Assembly: GCA_944393295.1 (NCBI GenBank)
Contig: CALXZR010000044.1
Location: 1-26,662 of the forward strand
Direction of reading: 5' to 3'
DNA: 26,662 bases
Source of the DNA: an uncultured Clostridia bacterium
GTDB lineage: Bacteria; Bacillota_A; Clostridia; TANB77; CAG-508
Shown: in pieces, positions 15,986 to 25,117 of the stretch
How positions within the stretch are numbered: position 1 is the first letter of the stretch
Layout: the number at the start of each line of letters is the position of its first letter
The notes under the pieces: model-generated
Told to the model about the DNA's origin: nothing
Database searches by the model: none
The model's input: the letters and a program-made list of their open reading frames with translations, nothing else
Made by a program: the position numbers and the translations under genes

Positions 15986-17845
15986 TTGAAAACAACAATA
16001 TATTTAAATGATTGGTTCTATAACAGTGGAATAGTTGGTTTTTTAAGAATACTAGAATATAATAATGATAATTTTGCTAAGGTAGAAGAAAACTATATTA
16101 CATTTGAAACTAGTAAATTAAAAAATTTTCATAAATATTATTTCAAGTATTTTTTTGATAAATATAATATAGGTGCTAAAACAAAAGATAGAATAGAAAG
16201 TTCTTTTGAAAAAATAAAAAAATACATGAATGAAGAAACTGTTGATAATAAAAAAATAAAAAAAAGACAAGAAAATATAAAGGTTGAAAAAAAGTATTTA
16301 AAAGATATTATAAAAAAACAATTAGATAAGATAAAAAAATATGACGATATTACATATGCTAATATTCTAAGTGAATATAACAAAATTGATAATATAAAGA
16401 CTAAGGAAAATATAGAATTATTGAGTCAAATAAAAGATAATATAATATCAGAGATTCAAAAAGATGATATAAATAAAAGATTAACACTAAATCTATTTAA
16501 GAGTATATTAAGTAAAAATTACTTTGGTCAAAAAAGTTTTTTAAATGTAATAAGAAATGCCTTAACATTTGAAGAACAAGAAGATATTATGTATAAAGAT
16601 TATATTAGTAATATTATTGAAATGGATTTTATAGAAGGAATACTAAATCAAAAATATACATTAGAAGATATTAAAAGAATATTAAAAGAAAAACTAGAAA
16701 GTAATCTGGTTTCAAAAGAATTTTTGCAAATATATTGTACAATACAAAAGAGATTTATTGATAAAGATAAGAGCCTAAAAGAAGTAAAAGAGTATATACA
16801 AAAAAATGTAATGTCACATTGTTATATGTGTGAAAATAATAAATCTATAACAACCAATTATTCAGAAGGTAATTTTATACCTCTTGCAGTAAGTAGTGAC
16901 AATATGAAAAACTTTTTTTGGAATCAAAATGTAGAATTTCCAATATGTTCTATATGTAAATTAATATTGTTTTGTATACCTGCAGGTATTTCAGGTATAA
17001 AGAAAACAATAAAGGAAAATTTTAATGGACAAGTAATGTATAAGGAAAAAGAGGTAAACAGTTTTGTAAATTATGATACAAGTGTAAGTGATCTATTAAA
17101 AATAAATAATTATTTAAGTCAAACGTTTGCACTAAATAGTATAATATATAATCCATATGAAGAACTAATATTAAATATGGTAGAACAACAAAAAAATATT
17201 AGCAAGTGGCAATTAGACAATATATTTATAATAGAATTTGAAACGGAATATTTAGCATATAGTAGAATGGAGTATTTTAATATAAAACGATATGTAGCTA
17301 ATTTTTTTGTAAAATATTCAAAAACTACTTTAAATTTAATAAATGATTATAGATATAAAATACAATTAGTAGATTATATATTTAAGAATAAAGATATGAA
17401 ATATATTATAAATGATAGATTAAGAGAAGAATTAACAAAAGAAAATAAAAGTGGTTTTAACGCTTATATAACAACGCAAATAAGATTGATATTAAATTTA
17501 TTAAAAGAGGAGGAAATAGGAGTGGATGAAAAGATTAAGAAAAATAATATCAAATTAAAAGTATTATATAATTTAGGAGTATCAATACATGAAGAGTTAA
17601 AAGAAAAAAATGAAGACAATAAAATTTCGGGTTATACCTATAAAATGTTAAATAGTATAAAATCTGGAAATAAAAAAGAGTTTATGGATATTGTTATTAG
17701 AGTTCATATATCAATGGGAAAAGATATATCGCCAATATTTTTAGAGGTAATGCAAGATACAGATTTAGATTTTGAATCAATAGGACATAGTTTTGTATCT
17801 GGATTAATTTCAAATAAATTTGAGAAGAAAAGTGAAAATGAATAA
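15986..17845 (+). CDS. cas8b1: Type I-B Cascade large subunit Cas8b1 (Cst1-like)
   Basis: This is the large subunit of the interference complex, which recognises the PAM and starts R-loop formation. The 619 residues begin with IYLNDWFYNSGIVGFLRIL, the opening seen in Cst1/Cas8b1 proteins. A Lys-rich helical insert follows (about 75-190). A four-cysteine zinc-finger pattern, C279-x2-C282 and C321-x2-C324 (CYMC and CSIC), is present, then a helical C-terminal half. The start is TTG at 15986, supported by GAGGTG 7 bases upstream and by the family N-terminus; no ATG gives this beginning. It follows cas6 by 20 bases. The gene appears intact. Confidence 0.9.
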   Translation: MKTTIYLNDWFYNSGIVGFLRILEYNNDNFAKVEENYITFETSKLKNFHKYYFKYFFDKYNIGAKTKDRIESSFEKIKKYMNEETVDNKKIKKRQENIKVEKKYLKDIIKKQLDKIKKYDDITYANILSEYNKIDNIKTKENIELLSQIKDNIISEIQKDDINKRLTLNLFKSILSKNYFGQKSFLNVIRNALTFEEQEDIMYKDYISNIIEMDFIEGILNQKYTLEDIKRILKEKLESNLVSKEFLQIYCTIQKRFIDKDKSLKEVKEYIQKNVMSHCYMCENNKSITTNYSEGNFIPLAVSSDNMKNFFWNQNVEFPICSICKLILFCIPAGISGIKKTIKENFNGQVMYKEKEVNSFVNYDTSVSDLLKINNYLSQTFALNSIIYNPYEELILNMVEQQKNISKWQLDNIFIIEFETEYLAYSRMEYFNIKRYVANFFVKYSKTTLNLINDYRYKIQLVDYIFKNKDMKYIINDRLREELTKENKSGFNAYITTQIRLILNLLKEEEIGVDEKIKKNNIKLKVLYNLGVSIHEELKEKNEDNKISGYTYKMLNSIKSGNKKEFMDIVIRVHISMGKDISPIFLEVMQDTDLDFESIGHSFVSGLISNKFEKKSENE

Positions 17846-17858
17846 GGAGGAATATATA

Positions 17859-18767
17859 ATGGAAGAGTTAAAAAAAGGTTTATCAATTACAATAATATTT
17901 AGAGCACAAAGCTTAAACTATGGTGAAGGTATAGGAAATATATCAGAATTAAAAAAATTATCAAGAGGAGATGGAAGTACATAAACTTTTGCATCTAGAC
18001 AAGCATTAAGATATGATATTGTACGACTTGGAAATAAAATGTTTAATTGGAATTTGGAAGTAGTAGATAAATCAAAAGGAACTATACAATTTAAAGATGA
18101 CCTAACAATAAAAGATTCACAAGAGATGGATTTATTTGGATATATGAAAACTGCTAAAAAGACAGAGGAGAATACTGGAGGTTCTAATATTAGAAGTGCA
18201 TCAGTTAGAATAAGCAATGCTATCTCACTAGAAGAATATAAAAGTGATATTGAGTTTTTAAATAATAAGGGACTAGCAGATAGAATAAATGATTTTCCAA
18301 ATTTAGCTAATATAGAACAACATTTAAGTTATTATACATATACAATTACAATTGATTTGGAGAAAATAGGTATAGATGGAAATATTGAATTAGATAATGC
18401 TATAAAGGCACAAAGAGTAAAAGAGTTATTAGAAATTGTTAAAGTTTTAAACAGAGAAATAAGAGGAAGAGAGGAAAATTTAAGTCCGGTATTTGTAATT
18501 GGTGGTGTATATAAATTGAATTCTCCATTTTTCTTAGGAAGAATTAAATTAATTGGAAAAGACGGAGAGTTTGTTTTAGATACTGGAATGTTAAAAGATA
18601 CAGTAACTTTAAAATTAGGAGATAAGAGTATAGAAAATGATACAAGTGTAGGTATAATAAAAAATAGTTTAAAAAATGAGCAAGAAATAAAAAATGAATT
18701 TAATACAATGAGTATACAAGAATTTTTTGAAGATTTGGAGAACAAAGTAGATGAATATTATATGTAA
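17859..18767 (+). pseudogene. cas7: cas7 (Cst2/DevR-like Cascade backbone), interrupted by TAA at codon 42
   Basis: Cas7 forms the helical backbone that holds the crRNA. The ATG at 17859 follows AAGGAGG and opens with KKGLSITIIFRAQSLNYGE, the expected Cas7/Cst2 start. After 41 codons comes TAA at 17982-17984, in the middle of the conserved stretch GDGST-stop-TFASRQALRYDIV. The same frame then runs without a break to 18767 with family features (SVRISNAI, YTYTITIDLEKIG, SPVFVIGG). The full length of 302 residues is normal. One substitution (for example TAT to TAA, since related proteins often have Tyr here) explains it. Without read-through no full Cas7 is made. Re-initiation at Met61 (18039) would drop the first strand of the RNA-binding fold. 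Confidence 0.92.
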
Positions 18768-18773
18768 GGATAA

Positions 18774-19452
<679 letters not shown>

Positions 19453-19466
19453 AAAGGAGTCAAAAT

Positions 19467-21647
19467 ATGTATTATGCAAAATCAAATCCAGTAGAAACAT
19501 TAGAAGAGCATACAAATAAATTACTAGAAAATATGATATTATTGAAAAAATTATATGGATCAAAGATATTAAAAAAAGCAAATTTTGATAAAAATAGGTT
19601 TTGGTTTTTATTAGAAATAATATGTAAATATCATGATTTAGGAAAAGTTTATACTCCCTTTCAAAATATAATAAGAGAGAAAATAAAAGAACCATTATTA
19701 AATACGAAATTTGATTATGAAACTGTAAAACATGAACAAATATCTCCTATGTTTATACCAGTTGAAAAATATGGCTTATCAAAAGACGAAAAGAAACTAG
19801 TATATCAATCAATATATTATCATCATGAAAGAGAAGGTAAAGATATTAATAATATATATGTTCAAAAAATTCTTGACGAAGATATTATTCCTCAATTAGA
19901 AAAAATAAAATCTGAAATTTCATATGATATAGAAGATAATATGAATTGTATATATATTAAATATGTTCAAAATAGAATAAAAGAAACAGATGCTATATTT
20001 ATAGAATATTGTTTATTGAAAGGGATTTTGCATAAATTAGATCATAGCAGTTCAGCAGAAATGGAAGTTGAAGAGAATACTATAGAAAATATAGCTGAAT
20101 ATGTTAAAGAGTTTATGATAAATAACAGATATCAAAAGAATGATTTACAAAATTTTTGTGAAGAAAACTCAAACAGTAATTTATTGGTAATAGGTTCTAC
20201 AGGGATAGGAAAAACAGAAGCTGCTTTGCTTTGGAGTAACCAAGGAAAAACTTTTTTTACTTTACCAATAAGAACAAGTATAAATGCAATATATGATAGA
20301 ATAAAAAGAGATATGGGATATGTATATACTGGTTTGTTACATTCAACAGCTTTAGACTATTTAGAAGAAAAAAATGAATTTAATAATCAAGAAGAAATAT
20401 ATACTCAGTCTAAAAATTTATACAATAAAATTATAGCGTGTACAATAGATCAAATATTTCCATTTGTATTTAAATATAAAGGATATGAAAAAATATATGC
20501 AACATTAAGTTATTCAAAGATTATAATAGACGAAATACAAGCATATTCGCCTGAAATCGTCGCAATTATCATAAAAGGATTAGAAATGATATATAGAATC
20601 GGTGGTAGTTTTGTTATAATGACAGCTACTTTGCCACAAATTTATAGAAATGAATTAGAAAAGCTTGGGATTGAATTTAAGTTTAATAAATTTATAAAAC
20701 CCACTCTAAGACATAAAATTAAATTGGAAGATAAAGATATATTGGAAGATATAGAAATTATAAAAAAACAATCTAAAACCTATAAAGTGTTAATAATTGT
20801 TAACACAGTTGAGAAGGCAATTGATTTATATTCAAGTTTAATAGTAGAAAATTTAAATAATGTTAATTTATTACATTCTAGGTTTATTTATAATGATAGA
20901 AGTAAAAAAGAAGAGCAAATAAAGAATTTTTCAAAAAATAGAGACGAAAGTGGTATTTGGATAACAACACAAATTGTCGAGGCGTCATTAGATATAGACT
21001 TTGATTATTTATATACAGAGATGTCAACATTAGATAGTTTATTTCAAAGATTAGGTAGATGTTATAGAAATAGAGAATATAAAGAGCAAGATGAAAATAT
21101 CCATATTTATATCAAAAATATTAGTGGAATAAAATACATATACGATGAAGAAATAAATAAAAAAAGTATAGAGTTATTAAATGAATATAATGGAAAGATG
21201 CTAGAAGAGTCTGTAAAGGTAGATTTAGTAGATAAATTATATTCCGAAGAAATGTTAGATGGTACCAATTTCTTAAAAAAGTTTAGAAATGGAATGATTA
21301 TATTAAATAATATTATAGATTATCAAATAGGAAAGAAGGAAACTCAAAATTTGTTAAGGAACATAGATAGTATAAGAGTTATACCTAAAATTATATATGA
21401 AAAAAATTTGGAACTGTTTGAAAATTATAGTAAAGAGTTAGATTTTAAAAAACGTCATAAATTAAAAAGAAGAATTTACAATTTGACAATTTCAATATCA
21501 CAGACTCAACAAAGGAAATTATTTGATAGATTAACTAATAATCCATATTTAAATGAAATTTTAATTGCTGATTTAAAATATGATGAAAATATTGGATTGA
21601 TATTGAATAAAGATGAGGAATATGATAAAGATGAGAAATTTTTGTAA
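19467..21647 (+). CDS. cas3: CRISPR helicase-nuclease Cas3 (HD + DEAD-box)
   Basis: Cas3 is recruited by Cascade to unwind and shred target DNA. The 726 residues begin with the HD nuclease domain: H15, then H56-D57 in KYHDLGK, H89, and the paired His in YYHHEREG. The SF2 helicase follows: Walker A GSTGIGKT (243-250), DEIQ (355-358), motif III TATLP, and the C-terminal motifs TTQIVEASLDIDFD and SLFQRLGRCYR. All metal and ATP ligands are present, so this gene appears functional. It starts 14 bases after cas5 behind AAGGAG. Confidence 0.95.
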   Translation: MYYAKSNPVETLEEHTNKLLENMILLKKLYGSKILKKANFDKNRFWFLLEIICKYHDLGKVYTPFQNIIREKIKEPLLNTKFDYETVKHEQISPMFIPVEKYGLSKDEKKLVYQSIYYHHEREGKDINNIYVQKILDEDIIPQLEKIKSEISYDIEDNMNCIYIKYVQNRIKETDAIFIEYCLLKGILHKLDHSSSAEMEVEENTIENIAEYVKEFMINNRYQKNDLQNFCEENSNSNLLVIGSTGIGKTEAALLWSNQGKTFFTLPIRTSINAIYDRIKRDMGYVYTGLLHSTALDYLEEKNEFNNQEEIYTQSKNLYNKIIACTIDQIFPFVFKYKGYEKIYATLSYSKIIIDEIQAYSPEIVAIIIKGLEMIYRIGGSFVIMTATLPQIYRNELEKLGIEFKFNKFIKPTLRHKIKLEDKDILEDIEIIKKQSKTYKVLIIVNTVEKAIDLYSSLIVENLNNVNLLHSRFIYNDRSKKEEQIKNFSKNRDESGIWITTQIVEASLDIDFDYLYTEMSTLDSLFQRLGRCYRNREYKEQDENIHIYIKNISGIKYIYDEEINKKSIELLNEYNGKMLEESVKVDLVDKLYSEEMLDGTNFLKKFRNGMIILNNIIDYQIGKKETQNLLRNIDSIRVIPKIIYEKNLELFENYSKELDFKKRHKLKRRIYNLTISISQTQQRKLFDRLTNNPYLNEILIADLKYDENIGLILNKDEEYDKDEKFL

Positions 21648-21659
21648 GGAGTTTTTTGT

Positions 21660-22148
21660 ATGCAAATAACTGGTATAATGGTATATTATTATTTTGTGTG
21701 TAAAAGAAAATTATGGTATTTTTTTAATAAAATAAATATGGAACAAAATAGTGAATTGGTATCAATAGGAAAAATAATAGATGAAACAACATATAAAAAA
21801 GAGAAGAAGGGTATTTTAATAGATAATACAATAAATATAGATTTTATAGAAAATGGAGCGATACTACATGAAGTTAAGAAGACAAAATCAATAGAAGAAG
21901 CTGCAATATGGCAAATAAAATACTATATGTATTATTTAAAAGAAAAAGGGGTTAAAAATGTTCAAGCAGAAATAGATTTTCCTCTTTTGCATAGAACAGA
22001 ACATATTAATTTAGAAAAGAATGATAAAATAATCTTAAAAAAAGTAATACAAGAAATTGAAGAAATATGTAAAAACGACAGAATTCCTAAAAAAATAGAA
22101 TCTAAAATATGTAAAAAATGTGCATATTATGATTTATGTTATATTTAG
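21660..22148 (+). CDS. cas4: Cas4 Fe-S exonuclease of spacer acquisition
   Basis: Cas4 trims prespacers and helps choose PAM and orientation. The 162-residue protein has the four cysteines for an iron-sulfur cluster: C14 (FVCKRKLWYF) and C151, C154 and C160 at the end (ICKKCAYYDLC). It also has the RecB-type nuclease residues D61 (IDFIENG) and E71-x-K73 (HEVKK). The usual histidine of the G-x-x-x-H motif reads GKIIDE here, so Asp stands in that place. The start follows AAGGAG. The 3' end precedes the true cas1 start by only eight bases. Confidence 0.93.
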   Translation: MQITGIMVYYYFVCKRKLWYFFNKINMEQNSELVSIGKIIDETTYKKEKKGILIDNTINIDFIENGAILHEVKKTKSIEEAAIWQIKYYMYYLKEKGVKNVQAEIDFPLLHRTEHINLEKNDKIILKKVIQEIEEICKNDRIPKKIESKICKKCAYYDLCYI

Positions 22149-22156
22149 GAGGTTTT

Positions 22157-23152
22157 ATGAAACAATCATATTATTTATATAAAAGTGGTAGATTACAAAG
22201 AAAAGATAATACATTAGAAATTATATACAAAGATAGTACAAAAAAAGTCATACCCATAGAAAGAGTTGAAGATATTTATGTTATGACAGAATTTGATTTT
22301 AATACAGCATTATTAAACTTGTTGGCACAGTATGGAATAAAAATACATTTTTTTAATTACTATGGTTTTTATGCAGGAACATATTATCCTAAAGAAACAT
22401 TAGTTTCAGGTAAATTATTAATAAAACAGGTAGAACACTATATTGATGCTAACAAAAGACTAAAAATAGCTAAGAGTTTTATTGATGCGGCATCATACAA
22501 TATTCATAGAAATTTAGTTTACTATAAAAACAGGGGTAAAAATGTAGAAGAAAATATTAAAGAAATAGATTATTATAGAAGTCAGATTATTAAATGTAAT
22601 AGTGTAAATGAATTAATGGGAATTGAAGGAGATATAAGAAAAGTGTACTATAAAAGTTGGAATAATATTATAAATCAGGATATAAATTTTGAGAAAAGAG
22701 TTAAAAACCCACCTGATAATGCTATAAATTCACTGATATCCTATGTAAATACAATTATATATACAAGAGTGTTAAGTGAAATATATAAAACGCAATTAAA
22801 TCCTACTATAAGTTATTTGCATGAACCGTCTGAAAGAAGATATTCTCTTTGCTTAGATATTGCTGAAATTTTTAAACCACTTATTTGTGATAGACTTATA
22901 TTTTCTATGTTAAATAAAAATCAGATAACAGAAAAAGATTTTGAAAAGGATTTAAACTTTTTATATATTAAGGATAAAGCAAGAAGGGAAATAACTATAG
23001 AAATAGATAAAAGATTACAAACAACAATTAAGCATAAAAAACTAGATAGAGATGTTAGTTATGAATATTTGATGAGATTAGAAGTATATAAACTAATTAA
23101 TTATTTATTGGGTGATGAAGAAAATTATGAAGGTTTTAAAATGTGGTGGTAA
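22157..23152 (+). CDS. cas1: CRISPR integrase Cas1 (type I-B)
   Basis: Cas1 with Cas2 integrates new spacers at the leader end of the array. I place the start at the ATG at 22157 (MKQSYYLYKSGRL), 5 bases after AGGAGG; an in-frame ATG at 22136 lies inside cas4 and lacks a ribosome site. In the 331-residue product the metal-binding residues are E157 (NELMGIEGDIRK), H222 (SYLHEPSERRYSL) and E237 (LDIAEIF). The N-terminal beta domain and C-terminal helical domain are complete. The catalytic protein looks intact, but its partner Cas2 is broken. Confidence 0.95.
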   Translation: MKQSYYLYKSGRLQRKDNTLEIIYKDSTKKVIPIERVEDIYVMTEFDFNTALLNLLAQYGIKIHFFNYYGFYAGTYYPKETLVSGKLLIKQVEHYIDANKRLKIAKSFIDAASYNIHRNLVYYKNRGKNVEENIKEIDYYRSQIIKCNSVNELMGIEGDIRKVYYKSWNNIINQDINFEKRVKNPPDNAINSLISYVNTIIYTRVLSEIYKTQLNPTISYLHEPSERRYSLCLDIAEIFKPLICDRLIFSMLNKNQITEKDFEKDLNFLYIKDKARREITIEIDKRLQTTIKHKKLDRDVSYEYLMRLEVYKLINYLLGDEENYEGFKMWW

Positions 23153-23154
23153 TT

Positions 23155-23240
23155 ATGTATATTATATTAGTATATGATATAAATCTAGAAAATAAAGAAG
23201 GAAGTAAAATTTAAAAAGTTAGACAGATTTGGAGTATTTT
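23155..23240 (+). pseudogene. cas2: cas2 remnant, truncated at residue 19 and lacking its 3' two thirds
   Basis: The start MYIILVYDINLENKEGSKI is a clear Cas2 N-terminus including the conserved Asp in YDIN. It is followed by TAA (23212-23214) and then by KVRQIWSIL, still loosely Cas2-like. No match to the remaining ~60 residues (the usual FEGEL and beta-hairpin parts) follows. The first CRISPR repeat begins at 23274, only 60 bases after the stop. Complete Cas2 is about 85-90 residues, so a deletion has removed the end of cas2 and apparently the leader of the array. Spacer uptake should be dead in this locus. Confidence 0.88.
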
Positions 23241-23273
23241 AAATGCAGAAAATGTACACTTTTCTAATAACCT

Positions 23274-23631
23274 GTTTTAATATAAATATAATAGAATGTA
23301 AATATGGCTATCGAATGTATACTTACACTTGTAGAAAGTTTTAATATAAATATAATAGAATGTAAATTTCATAATTTTTATAATTTACTTTATCTCCTAT
23401 TTTGTTTTAATATAAATATAATAGAATGTAAATTTTCTTAATTATATTATAACATACTGTGTACCGTATGTTTTAATATAAATATAATAGAATGTAAATA
23501 GATGTACAGAATTAAAGGATAAAGGAAAGATAGAGTTTTAATATAAATATAATAGAATGTAAATAATATTGTTGCAACTGATACAGGAAGTTGGTATTTG
23601 CGTTTTAATATAAATATAATAGAATGTAAAT
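23274..23631 (+). CRISPR. CRISPR array, six identical 30-nt repeats and five spacers
   Basis: Repeats start GTTTTAATATAAATATAA and end TAGAATGTAAAT, all identical, at 23274-23303, 23338-23367, 23404-23433, 23470-23499, 23535-23564 and 23602-23631. Spacers are 34, 36, 36, 35 and 37 nt. The 3' end GAATGTAAAT is characteristic of clostridial type I-B repeats, so transcription runs left to right and the crRNA 5' handle would be ATGTAAAT. None of the spacers matches another part of this window as far as I can see. Spacer 5 has an open reading frame (VATDTGSWYL), consistent with a phage gene. The spacer-like 36 bases before repeat 1 may be the rest of an older unit. Confidence 0.97.
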
Positions 23632-23929
23632 TCCAAATAATGATACATTCTCTAAAAATGATATAGCATCAATGATTGCAAATAAAAAAATGTGTGGTAT
23701 AATAGCAATAGGAAAAGATTATAATTATTTCCTTGAAATAGTAGAAGATAACCCGAATAAAATTATAAAATTTAATGAGATATGGGATGAAGTATTATTT
23801 GAAGTTAAAAAAACTATAAAAAATAATGCTAGTAACTCAAATTTATTGACAAATGAGGCATTGCATAATATATATAGTAAAGTATTTCAAAAAAGGGGAT
23901 GGAATTATGGAAGAGAAAGAAGATTATAG
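23632..23929 (+). CDS. Unrecognised ORF between repeats 6 and 7, probably 5'-truncated
   Basis: The reading frame is open from just after repeat 6 (PNNDTFSKNDIASM...) through an ATG at 23672 to TAG at 23927-23929. The ATG has no ribosome binding site, so this looks like the 3' part of a longer gene whose beginning was cut off at the CRISPR repeat. The about 98-residue product is helical and charged (FLEIVEDNPNKIIKFNEIW, LTNEALHNIYSKVFQKRGW). I do not recognise a family. The tight overlap with the next small ORF is typical of phage or plasmid gene layout. Confidence 0.55.
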
Positions 23930-24032
23930 TATTTATTTAGACGATAGAGGTTTAGATGATGGTACATTTTTAAAAAATGTTGTCAAGGAAGCATTAGATT
24001 ATAAAGAAAAAAGAGAAGATGATGAGAATTAG
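23907..24032 (+). CDS. 41-residue acidic ORF overlapping the previous one
   Basis: ATG at 23907, TAG at 24030-24032; product MEEKEDYSIYLDDRGLDDG followed by TFLKNVVKEALDYKEKREDDEN. It overlaps the upstream ORF by 23 bases in another frame and is preceded by GGGGATGGA, a weak ribosome site. It is strongly acidic. It is followed directly by two terminators, as expected for the last gene of an operon. The function is unknown. Confidence 0.5.
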   Translation: MEEKEDYSIYLDDRGLDDGTFLKNVVKEALDYKEKREDDEN

Positions 24033-24053
24033 AGTAAAATCTAGTTCTTTTTT
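24025..24053 (+). terminator. First of two tandem terminators
   Basis: A 9-bp stem (AGAATTAGA with TCTAGTTCT, one G-T pair) has loop GTAAAA and a T run. Its stem overlaps the stop codon of the small ORF. Confidence 0.75.
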
Positions 24054-24065
24054 ATATAGTTTTTA

Positions 24066-24097
24066 AGAGATTAGAAGTAAAATTCTAGTCTCTTTTT
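24066..24097 (+). terminator. Second of two tandem terminators
   Basis: An 11-bp stem (AGAGATTAGAA with TTCTAGTCTCT, one G-T pair) has the same loop GTAAAA and a T tract. Stem core and loop are near-copies of the first terminator, so one probably arose by duplication. Confidence 0.8.
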
Positions 24098-24104
24098 ATA
24101 TGTC

Positions 24105-24147
24105 CGCAATGACGTAAATCTACGTGAGCAAGCAGATACAACCTGCG
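24105..24147 (+). other. Small structured segment before the isolated repeat
   Basis: CGCA (24105-24108) can pair with TGCG (24144-24147) around a perfect hairpin ACGTA-AATC-TACGT (24112-24125). GCAG and CTGC nearby allow an alternative fold. The stretch is clearly more GC-rich than its surroundings. No known RNA family is recognised. Confidence 0.35.
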
Positions 24148-24180
24148 TAATAAAGTGTAGCAAAAAGAAAGGATTAAATT

Positions 24181-24210
24181 GTTTTAATATAAATATAATA
24201 GAATGTAAAT
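24181..24210 (+). repeat. Isolated seventh CRISPR repeat
   Basis: A perfect copy of the 30-nt repeat, in the same orientation, 549 bp after the end of repeat 6. No further repeat follows. It is probably the original terminal repeat of the array, displaced by whatever now lies between. Confidence 0.97.
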
Positions 24211-24250
24211 TAAACTGTGTATATTAAATATGTTTTTTACAGTTTAATTT
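24207..24250. terminator. 12-bp stem hairpin after the isolated repeat
   Basis: AAATTAAACTGT, starting with the last four bases of the repeat, pairs perfectly with ACAGTTTAATTT across a 20-base AT-rich loop that includes six T. It lies between the CRISPR locus and the convergent sirtuin gene and may end transcripts from either side. Confidence 0.5.
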
Positions 24251-24259
24251 ACAGTTTTA

Positions 24260-25117
24260 TTAAGTATATGATGCTATTATATTAATAATTTCATTTATGT
24301 CATCTTTTATCAATATACCTCTATTTTTTAAATCAATAAGTGTATTACAATTGTCTTTATTGACTCGTACTAACTTCCAATTAGGATTTTGATAAGTCAT
24401 TTTTTCAAATGGGAATCTGATAATTCCCGGTGTATTAAATCCTACCCCAAGTTCTAATAAAAGGACATTTTTATTTATGGAATGATCTATAAATTTTTTA
24501 TATCTGTACTCTTGTTTGTACCAATTATTATCTTGAACAAAATATGAATCTTTTCTTATATTTACTTCCATATTTTTACCACATACTGGACACTTGGGTA
24601 TGAGTCTTGTTGGTATTTTACAGTCAAATGTTTGTTTAATCATTTCTTTTACTAAATTTGTAGCATTGTATATTTTGTTGTGGCAAGCTTTGCCACACTG
24701 AATATATTTATAACTTCCTTGAGTAGTAAATATATTATTTATATCAAATCCAGTTTTATAAAATTGATCGTCTACGTTTGTAGTAATAACAAAATATTCT
24801 TTATCCTTAACTAAATCTAAAATTTTTTTATATAGATTGGTAGGTTCCATTCCGATGTTATTTACATACATATGTTTAGCCCAATATCCCCATTTTTCTT
24901 CTTCTGTATTAAAGTTATAAAACCCTGCTGTATACATATCTGTAAAGTTATATTTTTTTATAAAATCATCAAAATTGTTTTTAAACCTTTTTCCGGAATA
25001 TTCAATACCTGCGGCTGTTGAGAGACCAGCACCTGCACCTATAATTACACAATCTGAGGATTTTAATAAATATTTTAAACTCTTTAATTTATCTAATGTT
25101 TCGTTCATAAATTTCAT
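24260..25117 (-). CDS. SirTM-type sirtuin (protein ADP-ribosyltransferase class)
   Basis: A Sir2-fold NAD-dependent enzyme of about 285 residues. Counting from the start chosen here, it has the NAD loop GAGAGLSTAAGIEYSG (about 27-42), ITTNVDD with N114, and TTQGSY with Q133. Ordinary deacylase sirtuins carry a catalytic His in this last motif (HG); Gln here, 19 residues after the Asn, is the arrangement of class M sirtuins, which ADP-ribosylate proteins instead. The zinc cysteines are C141/C145 (CGKACH) and C176/C179 (CPVCG). Adjacency to a macrodomain gene upstream supports this class. The start is not certain: in-frame ATGs at 25132, 25117 and 25108 surround AAGGAGG. The first cannot use that site, so I chose 25117; 25108 is possible. 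The lipoyl-carrier and lipoate-ligase partners of larger SirTM operons are absent here. Confidence 0.88.
   Translation of the reverse strand: MKFMNETLDKLKSLKYLLKSSDCVIIGAGAGLSTAAGIEYSGKRFKNNFDDFIKKYNFTDMYTAGFYNFNTEEEKWGYWAKHMYVNNIGMEPTNLYKKILDLVKDKEYFVITTNVDDQFYKTGFDINNIFTTQGSYKYIQCGKACHNKIYNATNLVKEMIKQTFDCKIPTRLIPKCPVCGKNMEVNIRKDSYFVQDNNWYKQEYRYKKFIDHSINKNVLLLELGVGFNTPGIIRFPFEKMTYQNPNWKLVRVNKDNCNTLIDLKNRGILIKDDINEIINIIASYT

Noticed and set aside
23225..23260. Degenerate CRISPR repeat before repeat 1 (TATTTTAAATGCAGAAAATGTA)
   Set aside because: Only scattered matches to the repeat, and the distance to repeat 1 is too short for a full spacer. I treat it as deletion-junction sequence.
23274..23631. 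Self-targeting spacers
   Set aside because: I compared the five spacers by eye with both strands of the window and saw no match. The rest of the genome is not visible.
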